Assembly (NCBI GenBank): GCA_003022815.1
Contig: PXSL01000018.1
Location: forward strand, 1-38,472
DNA: 38,472 bases
Direction of reading: 5' to 3'
Source of the DNA: Halobacteriales archaeon SW_5_68_122
Lineage (GTDB): Archaea; Halobacteriota; Halobacteria; Halobacteriales; Haloarculaceae
Below the pieces are notes generated by a model. That model was not told where the DNA came from. It made no database searches and worked only from the letters and a program-made list of their open reading frames with translations. Position numbers and translations under genes: made by a program. Positions within the stretch are counted from its first letter, which is position 1, and each line of letters starts with the position of its first letter. Of this stretch, positions 7,678 to 16,634 are shown piece by piece.

Positions 7678-8961
7678 CTCCAGGTACCGGCGGGCGTTCT
7701 CGGGGATGGCGTCGTAGCCGGAGTCAGCGACGGCCGACCACTCAACGTCGGGCCAGCCGTCGAAGGCGCGGAACTCGGCCTTGCAGTCGGCCCACCGCTC
7801 GGCCGTCGCGGGCACCGTCTCGACGGTCTCTCCGTCCAGGGTGTAGGCGGTTGCGACCTTCACCTCCTCGAGGCCGGCCAGCGTGTCGACGTGGTTGACC
7901 GCGAGGCCGGTGAAGCCGCTCGTCCGGGCGGCGTGCCGGAGCATCGGCAGGTCCAGCCAGCCGACCCGGCGTGGCCGGCCGGTGACGGTGCCGTACTCGC
8001 CGCCGGCCTCCCGGATGTGCTCGGCGAGTTCCTCCTCAGCGTTGCCAGTGTCGCCGTCGTAGCCGGGGGTGTCGCCCTCGACGCCGGCCAACTCGGTCGG
8101 CATCGGCCCGCTGCCAACCCGCGAGAGGTACGCCTTCACGACGCCGACCACCTCGCCGCCGACGACGCCCGGGCTCAGCCCCGACCCCGTTGCGGCGCCG
8201 CCCGCTGTCGGGGTCGAGGAGGTGACGTACGGGTAGTTGCCGTGGTCGATATCCAGAAGCGTCCCCTGGGCGCCCTCGAACATGAGTTCGTCGCCGGCCC
8301 CGCGGCGCTCCGCGAGGAAGGCGCCGCAGTCGACGAGCATGTCCTCCTCGCGGAGCCGTCGGCCGTACTCGCGGTACTCCTCGTAGAGCACCTCGAGGTC
8401 GAACGCCTCCGGGTTCTCGAGTTGCTCGAGGCTGGCGCCGTAAACGCCCTCGACGAGCGCCCGCTTCTGGGGGACGACGTACTCGAGGCGGTCCCGGAGC
8501 ACCTCGGGCGCCACGAGGTCGCCGACGCGGACGCCGCGGCGGGCGGCCTTGTCCTCGTAGGTCGGGCCGATGCCGCGGCCGGTGGTGCCGACCTCGTTGT
8601 CGTCCTCGCTTTTGACCTCCTCCTCGATGCCGTCGAGCACCCGGTGGTACGGGAAGATGACGTGGGCCCGGCGGGCGACCCGGACGTCGGGGTTCAGGCC
8701 GCGCTCCCGGAGGGTGTCGAGTTCGTCGAACAGCGTCCCGGGGTTGACGACACAGCCGTTGCCGAGCACGCCGACGTTCCCCCGGACGGCCCCCGAGGGG
8801 ACCAGCGAGAGCTTGTACTCGTGGCCCCCGTGGACAACGGTGTGGCCGGCGTTGTCGCCGCCCTGGTACCGCACGACGACGTCGGCAACATCGCCGTACA
8901 CGTCGACGATCCCCCCTTTCCCCTCGTCGCCGAGTTGCGAACCAACGATGGTGACGGTCAT
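7678..8961 (-). CDS. purA: Adenylosuccinate synthetase, C-terminus replaced by read-through
   Basis: PurA joins IMP and aspartate using GTP, the first step from IMP to AMP. The ATG at 8961 begins MTVTIVGSQLGDEGKGG, with the P-loop-like GDEGKG at 11-16. Further family motifs are GGDNAGHTVV, GTTGRGIGPTYEDKAAR, FEGAQGTLLDIDHGNYPYVT and TGRPRRVGWLD. Recognisable PurA ends at ENARRYLE (about 7678). Family members continue for about 25 more residues (SDELDTPVYAVGVGPGR-like), but here the frame runs into 21 bases of spacer and then the antisense of the aldehyde dehydrogenase, with no stop until 6469. The 3' end therefore appears deleted together with part of the intergenic space. About 428 of an expected 440-455 residues are present. 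Confidence 0.9.
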
Positions 8962-9157
8962 CGGAGCGACGTACCAACCAGCGGGCTAAACAGATTACGG
9001 TATGGCGACCGACCCGACGCCCGCCCCGGCCCGGTTTCCACGATCACCCTGAGAGGCCCCGAGCGTGTGCCGTGGTCACAAGGGATTTATACTTTTCACT
9101 GGTAACTTCGAGTCGACTGCCGATTTCGCGGCGAGTCCCCGTCAAACAGACAGCAAC

Positions 9158-9165
9158 CTTTAAAT
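9158..9165 (+). promoter_or_regulatory. TATA box of the winged-helix gene
   Basis: CTTTAAAT ends 26 bases before the ATG at 9192, fitting a leaderless start. A second TATA-like TTTATACT lies at 9087-9094 and could serve a longer transcript. Confidence 0.5.
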
Positions 9166-9191
9166 CGACCAAACACAAGTTAACAAGTGCC

Positions 9192-9453
9192 ATGATAGAT
9201 CGACTAGAGAAGGAAGTCGACATGCTGGAGCGCCATCTGCAGGTCTTGCGGATGGTAATCGAGAACGAGCCCATCGGTATCGTGAAGATGTCCAACGAGA
9301 CGGGAGGAGAACCTCATCGAGCCGTCCAGCCAGGGCGCCATCACCACCGAGGACACCGCCGAGTTCGTCAGCGACCTCGACTCAAAAATCAACGAGATCA
9401 TCGAGAAGCTCGAGGGCATGAAGATAGACGAAGTCCCCGAAATCGAAGGCTGA
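9192..9453 (+). pseudogene. Small winged-helix transcriptional regulator, frameshifted by a short deletion
   Basis: Starts MIDRLEKEVDMLERHLQVLR with a coiled-coil N-terminal helix, followed by ENEPIGIVKMSNETG, the first part of a helix-turn-helix. At 9303/9304 the sequence jumps to another frame encoding EENLIEPSSQGAITTEDTAE and ending KIDEVPEIEG before the TGA. By my memory of the haloarchaeal family about 14 residues, carrying the recognition helix, should lie between. The losses and the frame change occur at one point; both flanks read as normal conserved protein. The family is a widely shared haloarchaeal regulator of about 100 residues with unknown targets. Confidence 0.8.
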
Positions 9454-9514
9454 CGGGAACTGCTTTTGTCGCTCGCACCGGAGGACGGTCAGCATCCACC
9501 CCACTCCGTCCCGC

Positions 9515-11117
9515 TCAGAGTTCTGGCACCGTCATGTATAGCGCGTTCTCTCTGGCCTCGACCAGACAGAGGTGGTAGCCGTTCTTCCGGGTCAGCGACA
9601 CCAGACTGCGGTGCTTGTCGCGGCTGAGGAGGCTCCGGCTCGTTGCTTCCCGGACCAACTCGAGGCCGTCGGACTCGAAGTAGCTCCCGGTGACGACGAA
9701 GGCACCGCCGAGGGAGTCCTCGACAGCACAGAGGTCCGAGGCGTCGGTGATGAACGGCTCGATGGCGGCCGCCGAGGTCGGGTCCGGACCCCCCTCAAGG
9801 GAGGCGACGAACAGCGGTTGTCCCATCTGGTCGCGGGCCACGACATCGAAGGTGGCCTCCGGGCCGTCCCCGACGGCGACCGTCTCGGAGAAGGCGACGC
9901 GGTCGACGGCCGGCAGCGCGTCGTAGGCGTACCGCATCGACTCCCGCGCCCTCACTGTTGAACCGGGTGTGCGGCTCCAGACGGACGTTTGCCGAGAGCG
10001 ACTCCCGGTCGGCGCGGCCGGCATGGATGTCCTCGAGGGTCGGCCCGCCGCGCGTGCCTTCGCGTACGAACAGGGTCGTCTTCTCGAGCGCCTCGGCGGG
10101 CGACAGCGACGGACCGGTCCCCGGGCGGTCGCCACGAGGTTCGGTCGTCCCGCCGGATTCGAGCGCGGCGACCCGCTCCTCGAGTCGTTTCTGGGTCCGC
10201 CGGAGCGACGACAGCTCGCTCCGGAGGGCGTCCAGTTCCGACGAGACGCCCGCACTTCCCGTGGCCGTATCGGCCGTTCCCGTCGCGGGGGGCGTTGTCT
10301 CGGGTGCTGCGTCGGCGTCCTCGGTCGCATCGCCCCACTCATCGGCCTCGACGGCGTCGGCCGGCCCGCTCCGCTCCGGGTCTACGGAGGGCACCGCCGT
10401 TGCCTCGTCCGGCTCGTCGGTCCCGCCGGGGTCGTCGTCGGTCGCGGGCGCCTCCGTCTCGCTTGCTCCCGCCTCGCCGGGTTCGCTTCCCGGACCACCG
10501 GCCATCGGTTCCGACCCGGCCTCCCGCCCTTCGGTCGCGTGGCCATCGCCGGAAGCCGTCGTCCCGCCGGGTTCCTCGAACGGTCCCGCGTCGGCCCCGT
10601 CCGTCGCGTCCGACCCGCCGCCGTCGTCCGGCCTCACCGCCGCGCCCGCTCCGGCCGAGGCTGGGTCCGCCGCCTCCGGCAGGTCGAGGTCGGGCAGGTC
10701 GACCGCGACGACGCCGTAGATGCCCACCTCGTTTTTGGCCTTCGACTCGGCCTCCTCGCCCGAGAAGCCACCATCCGAGAGCGTCTCGTGGACCGTCGAC
10801 AGCGGGGTGTCGTCGGTGAAGTACTCCCCGCGGACCTCCCCCTCGAGGGCCAACATCGGGACCAGTCGCGCGGCCGTCGGGTGCGGCGCCTCGTGGGCGC
10901 GGCCGCTGGCCCCCTCGAAGGCGTCGATGTCGCCCGGCTGTGGCGCTTCCTTGAGGTCCGAGACGACGGCGACCGGCTCGCCACCGGCGAGGAACAGCCA
11001 GTCGGAGCCCGCCTCGACGGCGCCGCTGAACCCGCGGGACCGGAGCCGGCCCAGCTCGTCGAGGCCGCCGTCGAACGGCGACGCCTCCCACTCGTCCACC
11101 ACGGTGTCGGCGTCCAT
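9515..11117 (-). pseudogene. Long acidic haloarchaeal protein (DUF7527-like), one frameshift
   Basis: An N-terminal domain of about 165 residues (MDADTVVDEWEASPFDGG, GEYFTDDTPLSTVHETLSDG, AKNEVGIYGVVAVDL) is followed by a long low-complexity linker rich in Gly, Asp, Glu, Thr and Pro, a short coiled coil (LDALRSELSSLRRTQKRLEE), then ANVRLEPHTRFNSE. At about 9943-9950 the frame changes. The other frame continues ARESMRYAYDALPAVDRVAF to a conserved C-terminal domain with FVVTGSYFESDGLELVREAT and ending ALYMTVPEL. The N-terminal domain resembles proteins I recall as DUF7527; the number is from memory. No enzymatic motif is visible. The change may be a one-base indel or a short deletion. The ATG at 11117 is preferred to one five codons upstream. 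Confidence 0.7.
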
Positions 11118-11244
11118 ATAGGCGGAAGTCACAGCAGCGACATATAGGTACCGCCAGCCCCTCCCGTCGTACGGATGGCCGTGACGAACTACCGATTAAC
11201 ACCGACCCATGGCGGGTGTTCATCGAGGACCGCGACGACTCCTA

Positions 11245-11832
11245 TCAAGCGTACCGCTCCTCGTTCCAGGGGTCGGCGGTGTTCGAGTAGCCGCGCTTCT
11301 CCCAGTAGCCCCGCTCCGGTTCGGTCAGGAACTCGACGCCCGAGACCCACTTTGCGCCCTTGTAGGCGTACTTGTGGGGAGTGACGACCCGCAGCGGACC
11401 GCCGTGGTCGGCCGGCAACGGGTCGCCGTCGAGCCGCCAGGTGAAAAGCACCTCCTCGCGGTCGCACTCCGCGAGCGACAGGTTCGTCGTGTAGCCGTCG
11501 TGGGCGTGAAACATCACGTGGACAGCGTCGTCGTCGACGCCGGCGTGCTCGGTCAGTCTCGGGAACGGGAGCCCGTGGAACTCACAATCGAACCGCGACC
11601 ACCCGGTGACGCAGTGGAAGTCCTGTCGCTGGGTCTCGGCGCCCAGCGACTCGAGGTCCTCGACCGACAGCGTCGCCGCCTCGTCGACGGCGCCCCACAC
11701 CTCCAGGGTCGGCTCGTCGGGTACCGACGGCGTACCGCCCTTCGAGAGCACCGGGAACCGAGAGGTCTCGCGCTGGCCCGGAGGGAGACGCTTGCCGTCG
11801 AACTCGGCGTGGAGGTCCGTCACGTCGTTCAT
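11245..11832 (-). CDS. Sulfite-oxidase-fold molybdopterin-dependent oxidoreductase
   Basis: A 195-residue single-domain protein of the SUOX/MsrP (YedY-like) molybdopterin family. The Mo-coordinating cysteine is most likely C74 in FHCVTGWSRFD, followed by a second Cys in DCEFHG. Other family features are VWGAVDE, DHGGPLRVVTPHKYAYKGAK and the C-terminal GYWEKRGYSNTADPWNEERY. No twin-arginine signal peptide is visible from the ATG at 11832, so a cytoplasmic location is likely. The substrate is unknown; family members reduce or oxidise sulfoxides, sulfite or related compounds. The gene stands alone, on the same strand as the preceding acidic protein but separated by about 130 bases. Confidence 0.88.
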   Translation of the reverse strand: MNDVTDLHAEFDGKRLPPGQRETSRFPVLSKGGTPSVPDEPTLEVWGAVDEAATLSVEDLESLGAETQRQDFHCVTGWSRFDCEFHGLPFPRLTEHAGVDDDAVHVMFHAHDGYTTNLSLAECDREEVLFTWRLDGDPLPADHGGPLRVVTPHKYAYKGAKWVSGVEFLTEPERGYWEKRGYSNTADPWNEERYA

Positions 11833-11981
11833 ACCTGGCGGTAGCGGCCGCGAGTTCGTAGGTCTGTCGTTACGAAAACGCTGCTGACACCGACCGCTGG
11901 GGGAAGGAGTCTGAACGTTCCGGAAAGATACTTTCCGTGAGCGGGGATTGACTTTGGCGCGTCCGAAAAATCCCCGTCAAT

Positions 11982-11990
11982 CTTAAATAC
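11982..11990 (+). promoter_or_regulatory. TATA box of the ribbon-helix-helix gene
   Basis: CTTAAATAC ends 27 bases before the chosen ATG at 12018. This supports that start over the in-frame ATG at 11994, which would be too close. Confidence 0.55.
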
Positions 11991-12017
11991 TCTATGCTCG
12001 AAGCGTCAACCGTCCCG

Positions 12018-12230
12018 ATGCCGAAGGTACAACTGACTGTCCCGGAACACCTCGAGATGCAGATCGCCCAGCTCGTGGAGAAGGGCGAGTTCGTAAACCG
12101 GGAGGAAGCAATCGAGGAACTGCTGTCGACCGGGCTCCGGGCCTACAAGACGAGCGGGCCGATGGAGGACGAGGAACCGGGCCTTGAGGAGGATGGAATG
12201 ATGGGCCACGACGACGAGTACGTCTTCTGA
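12018..12230 (+). CDS. Ribbon-helix-helix DNA-binding protein (CopG-like)
   Basis: A 70-residue protein starting MPKVQLTVPEHLEMQIAQLV. The first 45 residues match the ribbon-helix-helix plan: a short beta strand (KVQLTVP), helix A, a turn GEFVNREEAIEELL, and helix B ending GLRAY. The C-terminal 25 residues are very acidic (MEDEEPGLEEDGMMG). Such proteins bind DNA as dimers through the paired strands, commonly as repressors, and are frequent in haloarchaea. No toxin partner is adjacent; the UPF0058 gene 90 bases downstream is the nearest same-strand gene. Its targets are unknown. Confidence 0.78.
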   Translation: MPKVQLTVPEHLEMQIAQLVEKGEFVNREEAIEELLSTGLRAYKTSGPMEDEEPGLEEDGMMGHDDEYVF

Positions 12231-12322
12231 GCGCACTCCACCAACCGTCGCGCCGGTCGAGACGGCTGTGTGGGTCCTGTTGCCGCACAAAGGTTAAACG
12301 CACGCTTCCTGTAGGCACGAAC

Positions 12323-12530
12323 ATGCACAAAGACGAGCTTCTGGAGCTGCACGCGAAGATGGTATCGATAATGGAGCACTTCCGCGAGATGGACGGCGTC
12401 GACGCCTCCGCGTTCGACCCCTACGACGAACTCGACGTGACGCCCGACGACGTCCACAAGTCCAAGAGCGAGCACAAACACGCGGTTTTCGTGCTCCGAA
12501 CTGGCCGAGGACGCCGAGTCCAAACTGTAG
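12323..12530 (+). pseudogene. UPF0058 family protein, internally deleted
   Basis: Starts MHKDELLELHAKMVSIMEHF and continues through VHKSKSEHKHAVFVL, the family signature. At 12496-12498 it jumps to another frame encoding ELAEDAESKL and a TAG at 12528-12530, which is the normal C-terminus of these proteins of about 90 residues. About 25-30 residues of the second helix are therefore missing, with a frame change; reading straight through would instead fuse the protein to MenF. A TATA-like GGTTAAAC at 12292-12299 precedes the ATG by about 24 bases. Function of the family is unknown. Confidence 0.82.
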
Positions 12531-12580
12531 GCCTGTCGCCGAACGGTACTCTAAAACGACGGGGACCCCAAGTGCGGCCA

Positions 12581-13918
12581 ATGGAACCGTTGCGGAGCGA
12601 GGAGTCCGTCGCCGGGCGGGAGGGGCTTGTCAGTCGCGCGGTGCGGATACCGGACCCGCCGCGCCCCCACGCCGTCCTCGGGGCGGCGGCCGCGCCGCGG
12701 ACGTTCTGGTCGGCGCCGGGGGAGCCAACCGTCGTCGGGAGCGGCGCCGCAGCCACCATCACCGACGGGGGCCCCTGCCGGTTCGCCACCGTTCGGGAGG
12801 CCGCCGAGGAGCTGTTCTCAAGCGGTGACGTTCACGCCGGGTCGCTGTCGGCCCGTCCGCGGCTGTTCGGCGGCTTCGCCTTCCACGACGAGCACAGCGC
12901 CGAGGGCTCCTGGCGCGGCTACCCCGGCGCCGAGTTCGTCCTGCCGCGGGTGCAGGTGACATACGATGAGTCGGCGTGGCTGTCGGTCAACGCCGTCGAC
13001 GCCGACCCGGAGGCCGTCGAGGAGCGCCTCGCGTCGGCCCGCGAGAACCTGCTGACGACCGGCGTTCCCGGGGGCACCGGCCGCGGCCCACCGGGCGTCC
13101 GCTCGCGGGAGCGGACCACCTCGCTCGAGGAGTGGCGCCACAGCGTCACCGCCGCGACCGACCGCATCGAGGCCGGTGAGCTCCGGAAGGTCGTCCTGGC
13201 GCAGGCGCTGGAGACCCGCCTCGACGGCCCGCTTTCGGTGCCGGACGCCCTGTCGCGGCTGGCCGACACCTACCCCGACTGCGTCCGGTTCCTATTCGAA
13301 CCGGCCGACGGCGAGGCCGGCTTCTTCGGCGCGACCCCGGAACAGTTGGTCGGCCTCCGCGGCCGGACCGTCGAGACGGGCGCGCTGGCGGGGACCACCG
13401 GCCGGGGCGACACCCCCGAGGAGGACGAATGGCTCGCCGAGGAACTGCTCGACGATGACAAGAACGTCCACGAGCACGAACTGGTCGCCGACGCCATCCG
13501 TGAACAGTTGGCCCCCTATGCGGCGTCGATCCGGGCGGGCCAGCGACGCATCCGCCGGCTTGCGACCGTCCAGCACATCGAAACGCCAATGACCGCCGAA
13601 CTGGCGTCCGACGAGCACGTGCTCACGCTGGTGGAGGCGCTGCACCCGACGCCGGCCGTCGGGGGGCTCCCGCCGGACGAGGCCCTGCGGACCATCCGGG
13701 ACACCGAGCCGTTCGAGCGGGGCTGGTACGCGGCGCCAGTCGGCTGGTTCGACGCCGCCGGCTATGGCTCCTTCGGCGTCGCCATCCGCTCTGCGGTGGC
13801 CCGCGACGACACCGCGACGCTGTTCGCCGGCGTCGGCATCGTCGCCGACTCCGACCCCGACCGCGAGTGGGACGAGGTACAGCTGAAGTACCGGCCGATT
13901 CTCGACGAACTGGAATGA
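12581..13918 (+). CDS. menF: Isochorismate synthase
   Basis: A 445-residue chorismate-binding enzyme that converts chorismate to isochorismate, the entry step of menaquinone synthesis. The C-terminal 260 residues carry the family core: RIEAGELRKVVLAQALE, FLFEPADGEAGFFGATPEQL, ETGALAGTTGRG, the metal-binding region KNVHEHELVADAI, and the ending HPTPAVGGLPPDEAL through PVGWFDAAGYGSFGVAIRSA. The ATG at 12581 was chosen because a TATA-like CTCTAAAAC lies 24 bases before it and upstream in-frame sequence belongs to the damaged UPF0058 gene. The stop overlaps the menD start (ATGA), so translation is probably coupled. The protein appears intact. Confidence 0.93.
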   Translation: MEPLRSEESVAGREGLVSRAVRIPDPPRPHAVLGAAAAPRTFWSAPGEPTVVGSGAAATITDGGPCRFATVREAAEELFSSGDVHAGSLSARPRLFGGFAFHDEHSAEGSWRGYPGAEFVLPRVQVTYDESAWLSVNAVDADPEAVEERLASARENLLTTGVPGGTGRGPPGVRSRERTTSLEEWRHSVTAATDRIEAGELRKVVLAQALETRLDGPLSVPDALSRLADTYPDCVRFLFEPADGEAGFFGATPEQLVGLRGRTVETGALAGTTGRGDTPEEDEWLAEELLDDDKNVHEHELVADAIREQLAPYAASIRAGQRRIRRLATVQHIETPMTAELASDEHVLTLVEALHPTPAVGGLPPDEALRTIRDTEPFERGWYAAPVGWFDAAGYGSFGVAIRSAVARDDTATLFAGVGIVADSDPDREWDEVQLKYRPILDELE

Positions 13919-15678
13919 ACGTCAACACCCTGTGGGGCCGGGTCGTCGCGGACGAACTCGCCGCGGCCGGCATCGAGACGGCCGTGCTGGCGCCCGGCAG
14001 CCGCTCGACGCCGCTGACCGTCGCGCTGGCCGAAGAGGACCGCATCGAGACGCTCTCGCACCTCGACGAGCGGTCGGCGGCCTTCTTCGCGCTGGGCCAG
14101 GCCAAGCGCACCGGCCGGCCGACGCCGCTCGTCTGCACCTCCGGGACGGCGCTGGCGAACTTCCACCCCGCCGTCGTCGAGGCCGATGCCGCCCGCGTGC
14201 CGATGCTGCTCCTGACGGCCGACCGGCCGCCCGAACTGCAGGACAGCGGCGCGAACCAGACCGTAGACCAGGAGAAGCCCTACGGCGATTCCGTCCGGGC
14301 GTACCGCAAACTGCCCGAACCGGAGGCGGCCGACCGGAAGCTCCGGTCGCTGCGGGTCGCGCTGTCGCGGGCGGCCGCGACCGCGACCGGCACGAACCCC
14401 GGCCCGGTCCACCTCGACATCCCGTTCCGGAAGCCGCTGGAGCCAAACGCCGGCGGCGAGGATGCCCCGGCTGGCGTCCCGAACGGGGCGGTCCCCGAGG
14501 GGTTCCGCGAGGCCAACCCGCTTGCGGTCGAGGGCCGGGACGGCCCATTCGTCGAGGTCACAGGGGGTCGGCCGACGCTGTCGGCCGCCGAGCGCGACCG
14601 GGTGCGGGCGGCGCTCGCTGAGGTGGACTCCGGGCTCGTCGTCTGCGGCCCGACCGACGGCCCGGCCCCGACGCGGGAGGCCCTGCTCGAGTTGGCGACG
14701 GCGACCGGGTTCCCGGTGCTCGCGGACCCGCTGTCGGGTCACCGGTTCGGCCCGGCCGCCGAGGCCGGCGTGGTCTGCGGCGGCTACGACGGGTTCCTTC
14801 CCGCCGTCGAGGCGACGCCGGACGTGGTCATCAGGTTCGGCGCTTCGCCCACCTCGAAGCCGCTCCGGCGCTACCTCCGGGACGCCGACGCCCGCCAGTT
14901 TGTTATCGACCCGGCCAGCGGGTGGCGGGAGGCCACATTCACGGCGACCGACCTGCTGGTTGCGGACCCGACGCGGCTGGCAAGGGGCCTCGCGTCGGAC
15001 CTCGACCGCGAGCGCGGCGAATACGGCCGGCGACTCCTTGCTGTCGAGGCCGACTACTGGGACCTCGTCTCCGGGGCAGAACCCTCGGAGGGAGCCGTCC
15101 TCGCGGACGCCGTCGAGCTCGCGCCGGACCCGGCGACGCTGTTCGTCTCGAACTCGATGCCGGTCCGGGACCTCGACCGATTCGGCCGCCCGCGGGCCGC
15201 CGACCTGACCGTGCTCGGCAACCGCGGCGCCTCCGGCATCGACGGCATCACCTCCTCGGCGCTCGGCGCGGGGTCGACGACCGACGACCCCCTCGTGGCC
15301 GTCACCGGCGACCTGGCGTACTTCCACGACACCAACGGCCTGCTCGCGGCCGAGCGGTTCGGCCTCGACGCGACCGTTGTCTGCATCAACAACGATGGCG
15401 GCGGCATCTTCCGCCTCCTGCCCATCGAGGCACACGAGACGTTCGACGAGTGGTTCCGGACACCGCACGGACTGGACTTCGAGCCCACGGGAGAGCTGTA
15501 CGGCCTGGAGTTCGCCCGGACCGACGGCCGCGAGCGGTTCCGGGAGCTGTACGCCGACTCGGTGGCCGCCGACGGCACCCAGGTCATCGAGGTGGCCACG
15601 GACAGCCAGCGGTCCCATGACGAGCGGCGCGACCTCGAGGCGCGGGTCCACGAGTCGGTGCAGTCGGGTGGCTTTTGA
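13915..15678 (+). CDS. menD: SEPHCHC synthase (menaquinone, thiamine-diphosphate enzyme)
   Basis: A 587-residue thiamine-diphosphate enzyme that condenses isochorismate with 2-oxoglutarate. The N-terminal domain has the MenD signature VLAPGSRSTPLTVALA and HLDERSAAFFALG with the activating glutamate at E52. The middle reads CTSGTALANFHPAVVEA and LTADRPPELQDSGANQTVDQ. The C-terminal cofactor domain has NRGASGIDG and the ThDP/Mg motif beginning GDLAYFHDTNGLL and ending INNDGGGIF. The start overlaps the menF stop by four bases (ATGA). The menB ATG lies 23 bases after its stop. All key motifs are present and the length is normal. Confidence 0.95.
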   Translation: MNVNTLWGRVVADELAAAGIETAVLAPGSRSTPLTVALAEEDRIETLSHLDERSAAFFALGQAKRTGRPTPLVCTSGTALANFHPAVVEADAARVPMLLLTADRPPELQDSGANQTVDQEKPYGDSVRAYRKLPEPEAADRKLRSLRVALSRAAATATGTNPGPVHLDIPFRKPLEPNAGGEDAPAGVPNGAVPEGFREANPLAVEGRDGPFVEVTGGRPTLSAAERDRVRAALAEVDSGLVVCGPTDGPAPTREALLELATATGFPVLADPLSGHRFGPAAEAGVVCGGYDGFLPAVEATPDVVIRFGASPTSKPLRRYLRDADARQFVIDPASGWREATFTATDLLVADPTRLARGLASDLDRERGEYGRRLLAVEADYWDLVSGAEPSEGAVLADAVELAPDPATLFVSNSMPVRDLDRFGRPRAADLTVLGNRGASGIDGITSSALGAGSTTDDPLVAVTGDLAYFHDTNGLLAAERFGLDATVVCINNDGGGIFRLLPIEAHETFDEWFRTPHGLDFEPTGELYGLEFARTDGRERFRELYADSVAADGTQVIEVATDSQRSHDERRDLEARVHESVQSGGF

Positions 15679-15700
15679 CGCCGCCGGTCGCAGCGGGGGT

Positions 15701-16457
15701 ATGGTCTCGGAACTGTTCGACGAGGACCGCTGGGAGCCGGTCACCGACGAGTTCGAGGACGTCACCTACCACCGCGGCACGGACGTGGGCGCGGTCCGCA
15801 TCGCCTTCGACCGGCCGGAGGTCCGCAACGCGTTCCGCCCGGAGACGGTCGACGAGCTGTACACCGCTCTGGACCACGCGAAGCGACAGACCGACGTCGG
15901 CTGTATCCTCCTGACCGGTAACGGCCCGTCGCCGAAGGACGGCGGCTGGGCGTTCTGCTCGGGCGGCGACCAGGGGGTTCGCGGGGAGGCGGGCTACGAG
16001 TACGAAGACAGTGACGCCGAGTCCCAGGACGCCCCGCGGCTCCACGTTCTGGAGGTCCAGCGGCTCATCCGGCACGTCCCCAAGCCGGTCGTGGCCGTCG
16101 TGCCGGGGTGGGCCGTCGGCGGCGGCCACTCGCTGCACGTCGTCTGCGACCTTCCTCGGGAAAACCTACTCCGCGGCGGAGGCCGTCGAGATGGGGATGG
16201 CCAACGAGGCGGTCCCCCACGATGACCTGGAGGAGACCGCCCTGGAGTGGGCCGAGGCGGTTCTCTCGAAGTCGCCGATGGCGGTCCGGATGTTGAAGTA
16301 CGCGTTCAACATGGATTCGGACGGCCTGGTCGGCCAGCAAGTGTTCGCCGGCGAGGCGACCCGCCTCGGCTACATGACCGAGGAGGCCCGGGAGGGCCGG
16401 CAGGCGTTCAACGAGGGCCGCGAGCCCGACTTCGACGAGTACGACTGGTACTACTGA
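15701..16457 (+). pseudogene. menB: 1,4-dihydroxy-2-naphthoyl-CoA synthase, internally deleted
   Basis: The crotonase-fold enzyme that closes the naphthoate ring from succinylbenzoyl-CoA. Part one (ATG 15701) contains VRIAFDRPEVRNAFRPETVD, WAFCSGGDQGVRGEAGYEY and PGWAVGGGHSLHVVCDL. At 16150-16152 the frame changes and part two reads FLGKTYSAAEAVEMGMANEA to YDWYY and a TGA. About 40-45 residues normally between these (the segment with SFDAGFGSAY, which carries catalytic and substrate-contact residues) are absent. Flanks are undamaged. As every other men gene in the cluster is intact, a real loss of MenB would block menaquinone synthesis, so an assembly collapse should be considered first. Confidence 0.9.
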
Positions 16458-16600
16458 CGTGCGTGCGCGCAATCGAACTGGATACGGCGGTTCTGCGGCC
16501 GACGCGTTCCGGAGCGGTACCCGGCGGTACCGACCCACCGTACCCGGACGTTTTGGTATTGAGTGTATCTGACCGGCAGTAGATGGTATAGAAGGGTAAA

Positions 16601-16608
16601 TTTTATAT
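16601..16608 (+). promoter_or_regulatory. Strong TATA box of the coiled-coil gene
   Basis: TTTTATAT in an AT-rich patch ends 27 bases before the ATG at 16635. This gives the coiled-coil gene its own leaderless promoter inside the menaquinone cluster. Confidence 0.65.
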
Positions 16609-16634
16609 CCCTCCGTACCGTCCGTTCGGGTACA

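Noticed and set aside
12531..12580. Fusion of the UPF0058 protein with MenF
   Set aside because: The reading frames join only because of the deletion in the UPF0058 gene; MenF has its own promoter-like element and ATG.
13762..15765. Minus-strand open frame of about 667 codons opposite menD
   Set aside because: No family features; mirror of menD codon bias.
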